A DNA stretch of 64,000 nt from Plenodomus lindquistii. Taxonomy: Eukaryota > Ascomycota > Dothideomycetes > Pleosporales > Leptosphaeriaceae. This document shows, piece by piece, positions 30,513-41,208 of this stretch. The position numbers and the translations under genes are program-made. The stretch is taken from contig JANUWI010000019.1 of assembly GCA_025504975.1 (NCBI GenBank), positions 124,001-188,000 on the forward strand, in the 5' to 3' direction. Position 1 is the first letter of the stretch; each line of letters starts with the position of its first letter. The notes under the pieces were generated by a model. That model was not told the DNA's origin. It saw nothing but the letters and a program-made list of their open reading frames with translations, and did no database searches.

Positions 30513-32646
30513 TCACACCTTAGCGGTAACAGCCGTTGCACTTGGCTTCGGAGTCTCCTTCTCCTTCTCTCGTTTCTTTTCGCTCTTCCGCCGCCGTCGA
30601 GCTGGCTGATACACATCGTTGAAATTGATGTTGACAGCCAGCATCTTAAGCTCACCATCAGGTGAATGGACCAAGTCGCCCAGTAAAATGCTGATTCGGC
30701 CCTTGAAGTCTTCGATCAAAGCGCCCAAACGCTTCTGGAGAGCCGGAAGAACATCGTCCTCGCCTGAGCCACTAGCACCAATTTTGAGGAGTGGTGATGG
30801 GAAAGTTGACTCTGGGTTGGATCTTGATGCTGCACGAGTAGTTGCGAACGGGTCAGGTGAGGAAGAGTGTGCATCTTTCTCCGTGAGACCCCACCGACCG
30901 GCGGCTGTACGTGTCTCGATCTTGGCAGCGTGCTCTTGTCTGCGGGTGAATTCGGCTACCGAGAAGGAGTACAGCCCGTCAACTGCGTCCTTGTATGCAA
31001 GCATGGTTTTGAGAAGTTCATGTAGTTGGCCGGTGAAGTCGATGCTTTGACTTCCGAGCAACCCTTTCCGTGTAATATTGTTGAGGTACTTTGCATGTGC
31101 CTCAATCATATCATCAAGTGTGCTTTCTGGTTTGTTCAGAGCCTTCTGCAGATCAATCCAGGATGATTCGATGACTTCAAAAAGAATGTAATGTTGAAGT
31201 TGATTAACAAAATGCACCATCTCCGCCATGGCACAGCGAGCCTTCTTCCAGTCGGCGCCGACCTTGTCAGTTACGGTTCCAAGTACACCACGAGCACCCG
31301 TCATACATCGCCGCCATGTCGAACCCAACGCAAACTCTACGCGCTTGACACGCCAGAGGAAGTTGAAGACCTTGAGGTACTGTTTTGAGCCAAATGGAGT
31401 GACGATGACATCGACCGGAGCATCGATCTTGTATTCAAGTGTAAAGACATCCCAGCCAATCTCCCCATGCGATAGCTCGAGCATTCGGGCGTCAAGCCGA
31501 CGAAGAACGTCCGAGGTGTCAAACTGTGCATTCGAATTGCGAACAGCATGTTCAAGTTGTGCAGTGAGTGTGTGCCGGTATTGTGTGTTTGCTGGCCGAT
31601 CGAGATTGGAGGAGAGCGATTCCATCAAGACGGCAATGAAGTCTCCAGCACCTAGTAGCATGTACTGCTTCAGCGCTTGGAGGTGATCGAAAAGCTTGAA
31701 CTTGTTCGCCATGAGATCGATGAGGCGAGCCATGGTGGTTTTGTAGGCATCGCCGATGGAACGTTCCAAGTTTGCTGTATCGCCATACTGCAGTTCTTTT
31801 GACGCTTCTTTTGAGTAAGTGTCGACCCAAGCCGCGTCTCCACAGCCGTATCTGATGAAGTTCAGCGTCTTGCCAATGAGAAAGACTTTTCTGGCGAAGT
31901 CTTCAGTGATGATGGTCGGCACCATCTTGTCGTCGAGCCGGTATTTGTCTTCCCAGACGCTAGTCGCGCCGCCCTTGCCCTCATTGCCGTTGGCCTCGAT
32001 AATCTCGTCTTGACTCTGCTCGGAGACGAAAAACTCGCTATATGGATCAGACAGCTCGCCGTCGTAGACCCACTGTCGTAGCATGTCGTAAAAGGGTCGA
32101 GTGACATCGGATAGCAGACGTTCGGCAAAAGCCATGACATAGGGATCGCCGTGATTGAGGGAGAAGGAGTGGATGAGGGCAATGAGCTGACCGCCTTTCT
32201 TCTTCTTGGACTCTTCCACCATGAGCGTCATGAGACGAAGACCCATGGTGGGCTCTCGGGTCCAGATGAGACATCGTTTGAGCGTGACGCCAGCCTTGGA
32301 GACGCCGTGGTGAGCCGAGGCCTCGGTCAGTTGAGCCATTGCGCGCCTGATTTGGCCCTCGAGGGTTGCGACGAGTCCCAGGTATGCTCGCAGCTCCTTG
32401 GCCAGGGCTGAGCGAAAGCTCTGTGCAACCAAACCTCCATGGCCAGACTCGACGAATTCGGCCAGTCCTCGATACAAGATGGCGGGCTCAGCCAGAGCGT
32501 GCAGGAGGCCGATGATGGGCACTGGCAGGCTTGGTGGCAGTTTGAGGGCGGTGGACGAGGCAAAGACAAGGTTGGTCGACGACAGGCCCTGCAGAGTAAA
32601 GGGCAGGTCGCGCAGCAGCGCAGGCTCCGAGGGGCCCATGTCGTCG

Positions 32647-32686
<40 letters not shown>

Positions 32687-33305
32687 TCGTTGCCGTTGTC
32701 GTTGCAGTTGCAGTGCCATTCGCCGGCTCCTTGGTGTGCTCGAGGGACCGCTTCTCTCGCCGCTTGTCCGCCTTGTCGAGCTTCTCTACGGGCGGGGCGG
32801 CCGATCGCGAGGCCGCCTTGGGCGATGGCGTGTTTGCAGGCAGCTGGCTGAGGCCCGGCTTTGCAAAGGCCTCGCGGAAGGCCGGCGCCTGGGCTCCGTG
32901 GTACTTGTGCTTGGAGGGCGAGGGCGAGGGCGAGGGCGAGGGCGTCGTGGGCTCGCGAGAGGGAAGGGCATTGTCGCCGAGCTGGTACAGAAAGTACAGC
33001 ATGCGCCACTTCTGGTCGAGCACCGTCTGCGTCTCCAGGCGCGACAGCAGGTTGTGCAGGCGCGCACTCTTGCGCTGGTCCTTGTGCGGGCCCGCCACTT
33101 TGCCGTCGATCAAGCTGGCAATGTGGTGGACATCGGGCACCAGCGACGCATCGCCTGCCGCCGTCAGTTGCTCCAGCGCATAGTCAAAGGCGTCCTCGAA
33201 GCGCTGGTTGGCCGTGTCCTCGTCTTCGTCGGGGTCCTCGGGCACGATGCGCACCAACAGCTCGTTCAACGCGTGTTGCACGCGTTCCCGGTGCAGAGTC
33301 GCCAT
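30513..33305 (-). CDS. GCP3: Gamma-tubulin complex component 3 (Spc98/Alp6 homologue)
   Basis: 930 residues, single exon, ATG at 33305. It should bind gamma-tubulin and nucleate microtubules at spindle pole bodies. The Spc97/Spc98 (GCP) domain starts near residue 229 with LLRDLPFTLQGLSSTNLVF and runs almost to the C-terminus, with characteristic blocks such as RYGCGDAAWVDTY, LGAGDFIAVLME, KYLNNITRKGLL and a final NFNDVYQPARRR. Two in-frame microsatellites expand the N-terminal linker: a Ser-Pro run (about 122-131) and a Thr-Ala run (about 198-220). The basic C-terminal tail is Lys/Glu-rich. The open frame upstream of 33305 is not used in the family and is rejected. Confidence 0.93.
32647..32714 (-). 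repeat. GTTGCC hexanucleotide microsatellite in GCP3
   Basis: Imperfect (GTTGCC)n on the plus strand, encoding alternating Thr/Ala in the linker before the GCP domain. Likely length-variable. Confidence 0.9.
32914..32944 (-). repeat. GAGGGC hexanucleotide repeat in GCP3
   Basis: About five GAGGGC units on the plus strand, encoding the Ser-Pro run of the N-terminal linker. Confidence 0.85.
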
Positions 33306-33912
33306 GATGACGCGCTGTTGGGCGGCCCGTCGTCGTCGTGTTGACGGGTTGACGGTTGGGCTGGCCCGTGTCCTCTCCACAGTCACCTCCAACACTCGTC
33401 CACTCTTGACCAACACCACCAACACCACCAACACCACAATCATGTACGCTAGACTACCAGACGAGCCAAGCCCGCCGTCTCCCCCCCTCTTGACACAGGT
33501 AAAGGCACGCAACACCAACAGCACGTTGCCCTGTGACAAGCCCTCCCTCACTCAAGACTGGCACCGTCCGCCTTCACATTTCAGGTGATATAGACCGTAG
33601 ACACCATGCCCACCTATCATCAGTAGCCTACAAAACCTGCTCATCTTCCTGCACCCATCTCTCTACCAGTCTCTTCTCCCCCAATTTCCTTGTTCCTGTA
33701 TCCACTCCACCGTGACTCCTAACAACTCTCATCATGGACAAGCCCAACACCGTACAAGAGCGCGCCACAGCAACTCCTGCTTCGCCGACAGTCCCATCAA
33801 CCGGAAGCCTTGATGTCCCACTGATACACCCTCTCGCCTCGACTGGCTTGGCCCGAGGTTCTGACCGCCATTACAAGACCAAACCTGAGCAGCCTCCAGA
33901 TGCTCCACCGCA
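33306..33912. other. Divergent promoter region, GCP3 / BTB gene
   Basis: 607 bp between divergent starts. It contains an (ACCAACACC)n-like tract near 33410-33445. An upstream open frame of 65 codons begins at 33734 and ends at 33929-33931, overlapping the proposed BTB start in another frame. Confidence 0.6.
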
Positions 33913-35173
33913 ATGCATTCCCCATCAGTGAGAACTGCCACCCACTTGACAGTCTCTATGCTAATTTCCAATCGAATGCTCAAACAAACGCCTATGACCG
34001 TCGAGTATGGTGCAGACGCAAAGACAGGCTCCATCATCATTCACGAGGAGATGTTGCGCTGCCACAGCAAGCTCTTCAGCGACAGGTGCGAGCAAGCAAA
34101 GACCTTGCGAGGCCAGTACGCAGAGTGCCACGAGCTATTGAGGAAGTTGGGCTCCAACCTCTTCTTTGAGGCTACGCCCAAGGAATTTGAGACTGAGCGC
34201 CTTGACCTCAAGGTAAGCATCCAACGGTGGTACCTCACTTGATCACCAACAGGGATCTCCCCTCGTCGCCTCCATAGATATTGACATCTGACAGGTTATA
34301 CCGCTTCTGCTGGAAATATCTACAAAATATCCACTGAAAACCTACCAGCGGTCGATCACAGAAACCATCGACGGCGCCATAGACAACGAGATCTCCAATA
34401 AGAACTTCAAGCCATTGCCTGGATCCGGGAACCAGAAGAGGAAGGATGCCAGGGACATGACACGCGCAGTGAGCCTTACTACGCGTCTAGGTTACTTGAA
34501 ACCGCAAGGTGTGCGGGGCGTGGCAGAACAGCTATACGCAAAACTCCACAACACCGACAAGACCGAGAAGTCCAAGGCCCAAAACAACCCTCTAGTAGCT
34601 GTGGCGCAGAAACGTATATTGCTACCAGACGCTGATGACACTACCGTACAGCTACTAGTCCACTGGATCTACCACGGCGCGCTCAACGGACAAGATGCGG
34701 ACCAGACTTACGGGCTGATGTGTCTTGCAGGGGAATTAGGAGTAGAAGCCCTCCGCGAAAAATGTTTAAGCGCCCTTGCGAAAGGTGTCGAAGACACTTT
34801 GCAGGGCGCTGATGAACATGGAATCTCACTGGCACACCTCCTGGGATGTGGTGTCGCCTCGACGAACCAACTGCTTGATACTGTATTCAAAAGGGTCTTC
34901 TCTGAGAAGCGTCCTCCGGAGAGACTCCGGGATCTCGTCATTCATGCCATCGCCGATGACCTGGACATGGAACTTTGGGAATACATCAAAGGCACTCTGA
35001 GTCATGATCTGGCACTGCAGCTTATCGAGTCCATTGTCATTCGGAAGCAGATCAAGTTTGAACAGACAGAGATGCATATGAAATCGGAGGAAGTTGATCC
35101 GGCTACAGGACAGCTGCTACAGATCGGCAATGATGCGCCCAGGGCTTCGTCAGTTGCTAGAAGAGACGTCTGA
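33913..35173 (+). CDS. BTB/POZ domain protein
   Basis: Exons 33913-34212 and 34295-35173, joined through an 82-bp intron (GTAAGC...GACAG), give 392 residues. The start is uncertain: in-frame ATGs at 33913, 33958, 33976 and 33991 are all possible. The first half of the BTB fold reads TGSIIIHEEMLRCHSKLFS and the second RILLPDADDTTVQLLVHWIYHGAL. In between is an unusually long insertion (about residues 60-170) that is basic and crosses the intron. The C-terminal part is helical. Many fungi have expanded families of such BTB proteins, some acting as Cul3 adaptors; the role here is unknown. Confidence 0.78.
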
Positions 35174-37775
35174 GAGACGGTTCACAATGCTTGTCATCAT
35201 AGTCCAAGGATTCAGTTGTCCGGAAGCAGGCATGGGCCACGTGGATCAGCAGGGCTGTGGCGTCGACGACAAGTCAACCTTCGAGCAGCACTTCGAGATC
35301 ACCAAGCCCAAGTACAATAACTGGTAGGCTGGCGCACTGCTGATCGTTGTGTTCCGGGGTCATATTGTCATCTCCGCGATCTCTACCGAAGCTTAGTGTA
35401 TGTACTTCTCCATCGCTATCATCTCCACGTTGATGTATTAACTCGTTATCCAGCACAAAGGCAAAACGAAAGCATCTATAGTAACACGAATTATCTTGCG
35501 CTCACTGCAAATCCTATTATCATCTTTGCGTTAATCTTAATATAGTAACGGTACTCAGCTACGCATACATATAGGCCGTGAAGAACTTTACCAAATAGCT
35601 CATCTGTATCACTCGCAGCTGATGAGTGTGTGCTCGCGGCTGCTGCAAAGCTGCAAAAGCTTTGTCTGCTGAAGGCCCGTCTGCAATATTGTGCAAGGGA
35701 CTTTTTTGGCATTCAAATTTTCCGAATTCGTTCGGACATCAACGTACTCTATACAGACGGTCTGGGCTTTCTGGCTCATACAGTGACACCAGCCTTGGCA
35801 TGCAGGCCATGTCCACAGTCCCCTGACATTCTAACATTTGTCGTAGGTAGCTCGACTTCCTACCAGTGATTCATTTTGAGCACCACTTTCCCTCTTGAAG
35901 ACGTAAATCGTCATTATTATTGAGACCGCTTGTCTACGGAGGAGCTCTTTTTCCACTACGTCCCTGACCTCAGACGCGCTGCTCGCCACAGCCAACATGA
36001 TACTCAAAAGACGTCGAGAAGAAGTCTCACGACAGTACATCTGTGTTACAATGGTAGTAAAAAAGGGTACAATACTAGTCCTGTATGCTTTCGCTGTCTC
36101 CTTGCTGCCATCTAGTCTTAACCGTCATGGTCCTTTGATGGGATAGGAATCAGAAACTACGAACTCTTCATAAGGGAGCATCACGGCACCCCTAAGCCCC
36201 GCTTGGTACGGCAGCACTCGACTTGACTACCCATGCAGAATCACCGGCATACAAATAGCTTCATGTACTGGACCCACATCACCTGTTCAAGTCTCGAACG
36301 TGTGCAAGCTTTGGTTGCCAATAGCTCGATTAGGCAACATAACACCTGTTGTGTCAGTGCCATTGACCCCGGATCGACGTATTTGCACAAGGATCGTTTC
36401 GGACAAAATCACACATGTACAGTGTTACACTACAGCCGTTTCGAGGTAACACGCCGCACCAACATGTGCCCACGGACAAGCCTCACTCTGACATTTCACG
36501 GAGCGTCAGGGCCCAATCCAGATCTAATGCAGCACTCTGAAATCTCTGCTCGACTTGGTGCGACCGATCTGTATGGGATGGAACGGACGCTTGAAAGCTT
36601 CCAGCAGAGGTCCCTTGCGTGTAACGGTAATGGCTCCTAGGGATCCAGAGACCCGGTTGAGGGTTGAAGCGTGCCTTCGCACGGTGCACTCACACAACTG
36701 CCAGGATCCTGCATAACAACGATCCTGACGTTTTCTATACGACGCAGACTCCAGTTGCTGCAGTTAGACGCGTGACACTGCATACGTCATTCATTTTTGT
36801 AGCAATCACCACCTCAACCAGAGCACCGTGTGCCGAAACTGTAACTCCTCGTGGCGCCCCTACACAAACCTTTCATACCAAACTTGTCACCGGCCCAATC
36901 CATTTCGAGATGCTCTGCAGGACACGCCAGTCTCGAATAACACTTCTAGCTACTGTGGCGTGCCTTGCAGCCACTCTTGGATACACAGATGCACCAAGCT
37001 ACTGCTTCTGTTCGACTCTTTGCGCCCCGCATCTGAACACGCAGCGTGTACAACGCCTTCGTTTATCCGAGCTTCATCCCTAGCCAGTGATGAATTGGGG
37101 TCAGTGAGCATGGCAATCCGTTGGGTAAACACCGATGCAGAGATGGTTCATGCCGCCAAGGACCTTGGAATGGGTATCCTGGTTAGATTCGTGGATACGC
37201 AATCCATAACAAGAACGTTTTTCGGGACCACAAAAACAAGCTAAACAAGCTCTGATACCTATATTACAAACGCACGGGAGCCACACAAAGTCAATACAAT
37301 GCTGATCTTTGACCCCGAATCGTGCCGCGGAGGATGTTGCTGGACGACGGCAAACATCAACAGGTGGTCAACGGTACCGGGCCATGCCGTGTCTTCCCAG
37401 AATGCATTCCACGTGGTTACTGAACCTCATCTCCTCGATTTGGCATGCCGATGATCCGACAAGCCATGATTGTGGCAAAAAAGCCTCTCGATCCACCCGT
37501 TCTTGTGCCCCCTCTCATTTCGTCAATCCATACTCCTTGCTGCATCAACTTGCATGCATACATGTTGTGCTAGTTCCTCCGTAGTGTTTCGGAACATGTT
37601 GATGGCTTGTTTGTCCGGGTTGCTGGTGTGGTCTCGAAGCATGGGGGTCCGTCCAGATGATATAAACATTTGGTTTACCCGGTTTAGACGTGCACATTGC
37701 ACAACACATCAATCTAAGTCCCTACCCGTCGGCCCATCACATCATACCACGTCGTACGGCCAACGTCGTCACGCG
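35174..37775. other. Intergenic region, no convincing gene
   Basis: About 2.6 kb between the BTB gene and the TmpL-like gene. Frames of 90-140 codons (36233-36640, 36664-37083, 36828-37244) overlap each other, lack domains and are not called. The 3' part holds the leader and promoter of the downstream gene. Confidence 0.55.
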
Positions 37776-39554
37776 ATGGACAGTTCGACACATCTTCGTT
37801 GCGAGTATGATCATTGGTGGCGGAGGAGAAGCCTACGGACGAGGAATGAACACCGTCGCCGACTAGAGCAAAGTGCTGTCCCACTGCCATGCCCTTCAGT
37901 CCTACCCGTGAGGGGCTCCGATGAGGAATCACGATTCCTGCCGCCATCGTACCAAGAGACTATAGATCTTGAGAAGGCGCTGCATCTTTTCCCATCTCCT
38001 CCATCCACAGCTCGCATCGATGCAGCAACTCAGCTCTCTCTTCCGATACCCACAGACGCTCTTCCAGCGGAAAAGCGATTCCCATGGACACCGCAGCAAG
38101 CAGCTACCCGACCTCTCACGAGATGGGTTCGAATTGGCCGATATCTGCGTTACTCCGCCTTTACTGTCTACCGACGACTCTTTACGCTCGTCTTTGTGCT
38201 CAACAGCATCGGGGCGCTCATCCTCATCAGACACCACGCGTATCAATTTGAACGTGCCTTTACGCTCGACACGCTTGCAGCGCTTGCAAGCTCAAACTTC
38301 TTGCTCGCAATATTCGTACGACAGGACTTCGTCGTCAATCTCCTTTTCCGAACTTCATGGTTGGTCCCGTGGTATGTACCGCTGAGGTTACGTAAACTTG
38401 CGGCGAGGGTGTACTGTTATGGTGGTGTGCATAGTGGTGCAGCGATTGCGGGAACAATGTGGTGGATGATCTTCACCGTGGCGCTAAGCTGGAAGTTTAT
38501 GAGAGCGGGACTATCCATGTCCATCGCCACGATCTTGACGTGGATAGTTCTCGTGCTGCTGCTCACGATATTATTCCTCGCTCTGCCGTCCCTTCGAGCA
38601 AGGTACCACGATACATTCGAAATCACCCATCGCTTCCTGGGCTGGTCCTCCGTCGCATTGTTTTGGGCGCAACTCCTGCTTCTCACTCAACACACTGCTG
38701 CACCAACAACCTCACTGACAGACTCTGGGCCTTTTCTCAGCCTCCTCCTCCATAGCCCTACTTTCTACACGCTCACAATGACCACACTTCTCCTGATGTA
38801 CCCCTGGCTTCACCTCCGCCGCTGGACCTTCACCGCAACTCCCCTCTCTTCCCACGCCCTCCTTCTCTCCTTCCCCAACTCCATCCACAAATTTTCTTGT
38901 CTTAGCATCTCAATGTCCCCACTCAAAGAATGGCACCCCTTCGCCACCTTCCCCTCAACCTGCCGGGGTGCCAAATGCTCACGTCACCCTCCTCTCACGG
39001 GTGATTCGAGCACAAGCATAGTCATCTCTTCAGCCGGAAACTGGACAACCTCTCTTGTCCTCGCCGCCCAAGCCAAGACCACTTCCCAACTCGCTCAGCT
39101 CTCCCAACAGACGGGACGTGAGAAGGGCAACGAGGGAGAGGTCCGCATGCGATTTTGGGTCAAGGGCCACCCCAAAGCTGGCGTGCTCAGCCTCTCTTGT
39201 CTCTTCCCACGCGTCATCATTTTGACCACAGGGTCTGGCATTGGTCCTGCCCTGTCTTCCTTACTCGATCGGCCAGCTGGCCAATTTGTACGCCTGATTT
39301 GGAGCACAAGAGACCCACTGCAGACCTATGGTGCGAGAATTCTGGAGCTGGTGGAGGAAGCGGATCGGGATGCATTGGTCATGGATACGGGCTGTATGGG
39401 CAGACCAGATTTGCTGGAGGTGGCCTTGAGAGTATATAAAGAGGTGGACGCGGAAGCGGTGTTTGTGCTCAGTAACGAGAAAGTCACCAGGATGGTTGTC
39501 GGGGGTTTGGAGAAGAGGGGCGTGATGTCATTTGGACCGATTTGGGATTCATGA
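37776..39554 (+). CDS. TmpL-like integral membrane flavo-oxidoreductase, lacking an adenylation domain
   Basis: 592 residues from the chosen ATG at 37776; the frame is open further upstream, so a longer N-terminus is possible. A soluble Ser/Pro-rich N-terminus is followed by about six hydrophobic helices (for example LVFVLNSIGALILI, MWWMIFTVALSW, IVLVLLLTILFLAL, a TFEITHRFLGWSS loop, FYTLTMTTLLLMYPWL). The C-terminal cytosolic region looks like a reductase module: SPLKEWHPFATFP, IVISSAGNWT, VIILTTGSGIGPALSSLL and a closing RGVMSFGPIWDS. This layout matches the membrane/FAD-NAD part of fungal TmpL-type proteins, which normally carry an N-terminal AMP-binding domain not seen here. It may handle intracellular redox; substrate unknown. 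Confidence 0.68.
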   Translation: MDSSTHLRCEYDHWWRRRSLRTRNEHRRRLEQSAVPLPCPSVLPVRGSDEESRFLPPSYQETIDLEKALHLFPSPPSTARIDAATQLSLPIPTDALPAEKRFPWTPQQAATRPLTRWVRIGRYLRYSAFTVYRRLFTLVFVLNSIGALILIRHHAYQFERAFTLDTLAALASSNFLLAIFVRQDFVVNLLFRTSWLVPWYVPLRLRKLAARVYCYGGVHSGAAIAGTMWWMIFTVALSWKFMRAGLSMSIATILTWIVLVLLLTILFLALPSLRARYHDTFEITHRFLGWSSVALFWAQLLLLTQHTAAPTTSLTDSGPFLSLLLHSPTFYTLTMTTLLLMYPWLHLRRWTFTATPLSSHALLLSFPNSIHKFSCLSISMSPLKEWHPFATFPSTCRGAKCSRHPPLTGDSSTSIVISSAGNWTTSLVLAAQAKTTSQLAQLSQQTGREKGNEGEVRMRFWVKGHPKAGVLSLSCLFPRVIILTTGSGIGPALSSLLDRPAGQFVRLIWSTRDPLQTYGARILELVEEADRDALVMDTGCMGRPDLLEVALRVYKEVDAEAVFVLSNEKVTRMVVGGLEKRGVMSFGPIWDS

Positions 39555-39956
39555 GGCTAGTTGTGAGGAGTTTCGTTGTGATATTTGCGACACATGATAC
39601 CCTAGAGCATAGTACACGCGTGCTCATTGAAACGTGAAAATTTGTTTGATCTCATTGAGTTTTGTACATGGTGCTGTTGCATGTTGCGTGTGGCCATCCT
39701 ACCAGCTGTGCTACTATACACAAACGCATGCCTGATTTTCCGTGTCGCGCCATCGCCGTTGCGCCCAAGAACAAAAGTTTTAAGGACAAGCATGTCAAGG
39801 GTAATAACACAAAGCCAATTCGGCAACGTAAAAAGGCGCAAGAGGATATGGAACCAAAGAGAGAAGAAGGCAGAGATGTCATTGCGCCGTCGCTGAATGT
39901 TCGTGAATGATCCGTGGCTGGCGTTTCGTCATGCTACCACATGAGTGTAGATGGCG
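39555..39956. other. Convergent 3' intergenic region
   Basis: 402 bp between the 3' ends of the TmpL-like gene and the PRELI-domain gene. It should hold both polyadenylation sites; no gene is seen. Confidence 0.6.
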
Positions 39957-40802
39957 TTACTCGTCATTATTACCAGTGCGATTTGGGACAGCGAGTGGAC
40001 GGCCTGCGAGGATGGCTTCGCGGTCCTGTCGCATGCCCTCGAGCACAGCAACGAGTCCGCCGGCGCGCATGCGCTCCAGCACGACCTTCATTCCTTCGCG
40101 CGCATTCGGTTGGCTTCGCTGCGCACGCGTCAGTCCAATCTTCTCGATGTTGCGCTGCAGCGTCGCAGTGCCCCAGCTCCTAAAAAAGCCCATTTTGGGC
40201 GGTGGCTGCTCATCCTCGACACTCGCCGCGCCATCCCGCGCCGCCTCGCGCTTCTTCTTCCATGTCTCGCCAATGTGACTGTGCAGCGTCACCGAACTCG
40301 TCACTTCAGTTGTGCCGCTGGAATCTTCAATCTTGGCATTCGCACCGCCTTTGTTGCCGAAGTTGGGCAAACCGTGACGTTGGGCGGCGCCCTCGATGCC
40401 CTGGACCAGCCTCGCGTCATCGTGCACGGGGCGCTTGAACATCTGCCTTTCGACCACAGAGAGGACGCCCGTCCACTCGAGGTTGCGCGACTCCGTGTCC
40501 ATCCATCCTTGTTTGATATCAACGACCGACTTTTCCAGAATATACGTCTGGGTGTCGCCCGTGGCAGAGGCGCCGAGGAAGGAGCGGGGGAGCAGCTTCA
40601 GCACTGCGGCGGGCAGCTTTGAGCGCTTGAGGTGCAGGCGGACAGTGGTGAGGCGTTGCAGCTCGGCGTCGTAGTGGCGCGAGATGGTGTCGGTGGAGAG
40701 CACGTGGGTCGAGTAGGGGTTGGGGTAGCGCAAAAAGTAGGCGAGGGTGACGGCGGGGAACGGGTACGAGTATGTCTCGTTGGACGAGTAGAACTTGACC
40801 AT
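39957..40802 (-). CDS. PRELI/MSF1 (Ups-type) mitochondrial intermembrane-space lipid-transfer protein
   Basis: 281 residues, single exon, ATG at 40802. The upstream open frame runs through a GGT microsatellite and is rejected. The PRELI/MSF1 domain begins at residue 1 with MVKFYSSNETYSYPFPAVT and continues through RYPNPYSTHVLSTDTISR and ILEKSVVDIKQGWMDTESRN to about residue 180. The family carries phosphatidic acid or phosphatidylserine between mitochondrial membranes together with Mdm35/TRIAP1. The C-terminal ~100 residues are charged, with a predicted helix, and longer than yeast Ups1/Ups2. Which Ups paralogue it is cannot be decided by eye. It is head-to-head with the TrpRS gene, 406 bp apart. 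Confidence 0.85.
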   Translation of the reverse strand: MVKFYSSNETYSYPFPAVTLAYFLRYPNPYSTHVLSTDTISRHYDAELQRLTTVRLHLKRSKLPAAVLKLLPRSFLGASATGDTQTYILEKSVVDIKQGWMDTESRNLEWTGVLSVVERQMFKRPVHDDARLVQGIEGAAQRHGLPNFGNKGGANAKIEDSSGTTEVTSSVTLHSHIGETWKKKREAARDGAASVEDEQPPPKMGFFRSWGTATLQRNIEKIGLTRAQRSQPNAREGMKVVLERMRAGGLVAVLEGMRQDREAILAGRPLAVPNRTGNNDE

Positions 40803-41208
40803 GTTGGAGACTGAGGACTGACCCAGGACGAGAGCTTGTGTAATGGGGTCGTGGTATGGTGGTGGTGGTGGTGGTGGTGGTGGTGGTGGTGGGTAGCGGA
40901 TGGCTATCTCGGGCGATGAACTGGCATGGTCAAGCAGACCCAATTGCAAGGGGACAATTGGACTTGGACAGGCACGTCAAGGGGGAGGAGTGAGGGGTGA
41001 AGCGGACGAGGGCACGAGGCAGCATGCAGACGAGGTCTGACGAGCGTCACGAGATTTGCCTCTGTCAGATGCAGGCAGTCGGGGTTCCTGACCGCGGATG
41101 CCGACGGGGCAGTGGCGGTGCTGTGGCGGGGCAGTGGCGGTGCTATGGTGGGGTCGACATGATCCCCTCTTTGCCACTCCCCTCTCGTCCACTGTGACTG
41201 CCCGCACC
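40803..41208. promoter_or_regulatory. Bidirectional promoter region, PRELI / TrpRS genes
   Basis: 406 bp between divergent start codons, containing a (GGT)11 microsatellite at 40858-40890 and C/A-rich pyrimidine stretches before the TrpRS ATG. No TATA box is evident. Confidence 0.6.
40858..40890 (+). repeat. (GGT)11 microsatellite
   Basis: Eleven perfect GGT units in the divergent promoter, 56 bp upstream of the PRELI ATG. Confidence 0.95.

Noticed and set aside
32398..33344. Long plus-strand frames (261 and 301 codons) over the GCP3 gene
   Set aside because: They arise from the GC-rich hexanucleotide repeats in the antisense of GCP3 and have low-complexity Val/Ala/Arg composition.
36233..37244. 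Plus-strand frames of 135-139 codons before the TmpL-like gene
   Set aside because: They overlap in different phases and have no domain, signal peptide or splice continuity.
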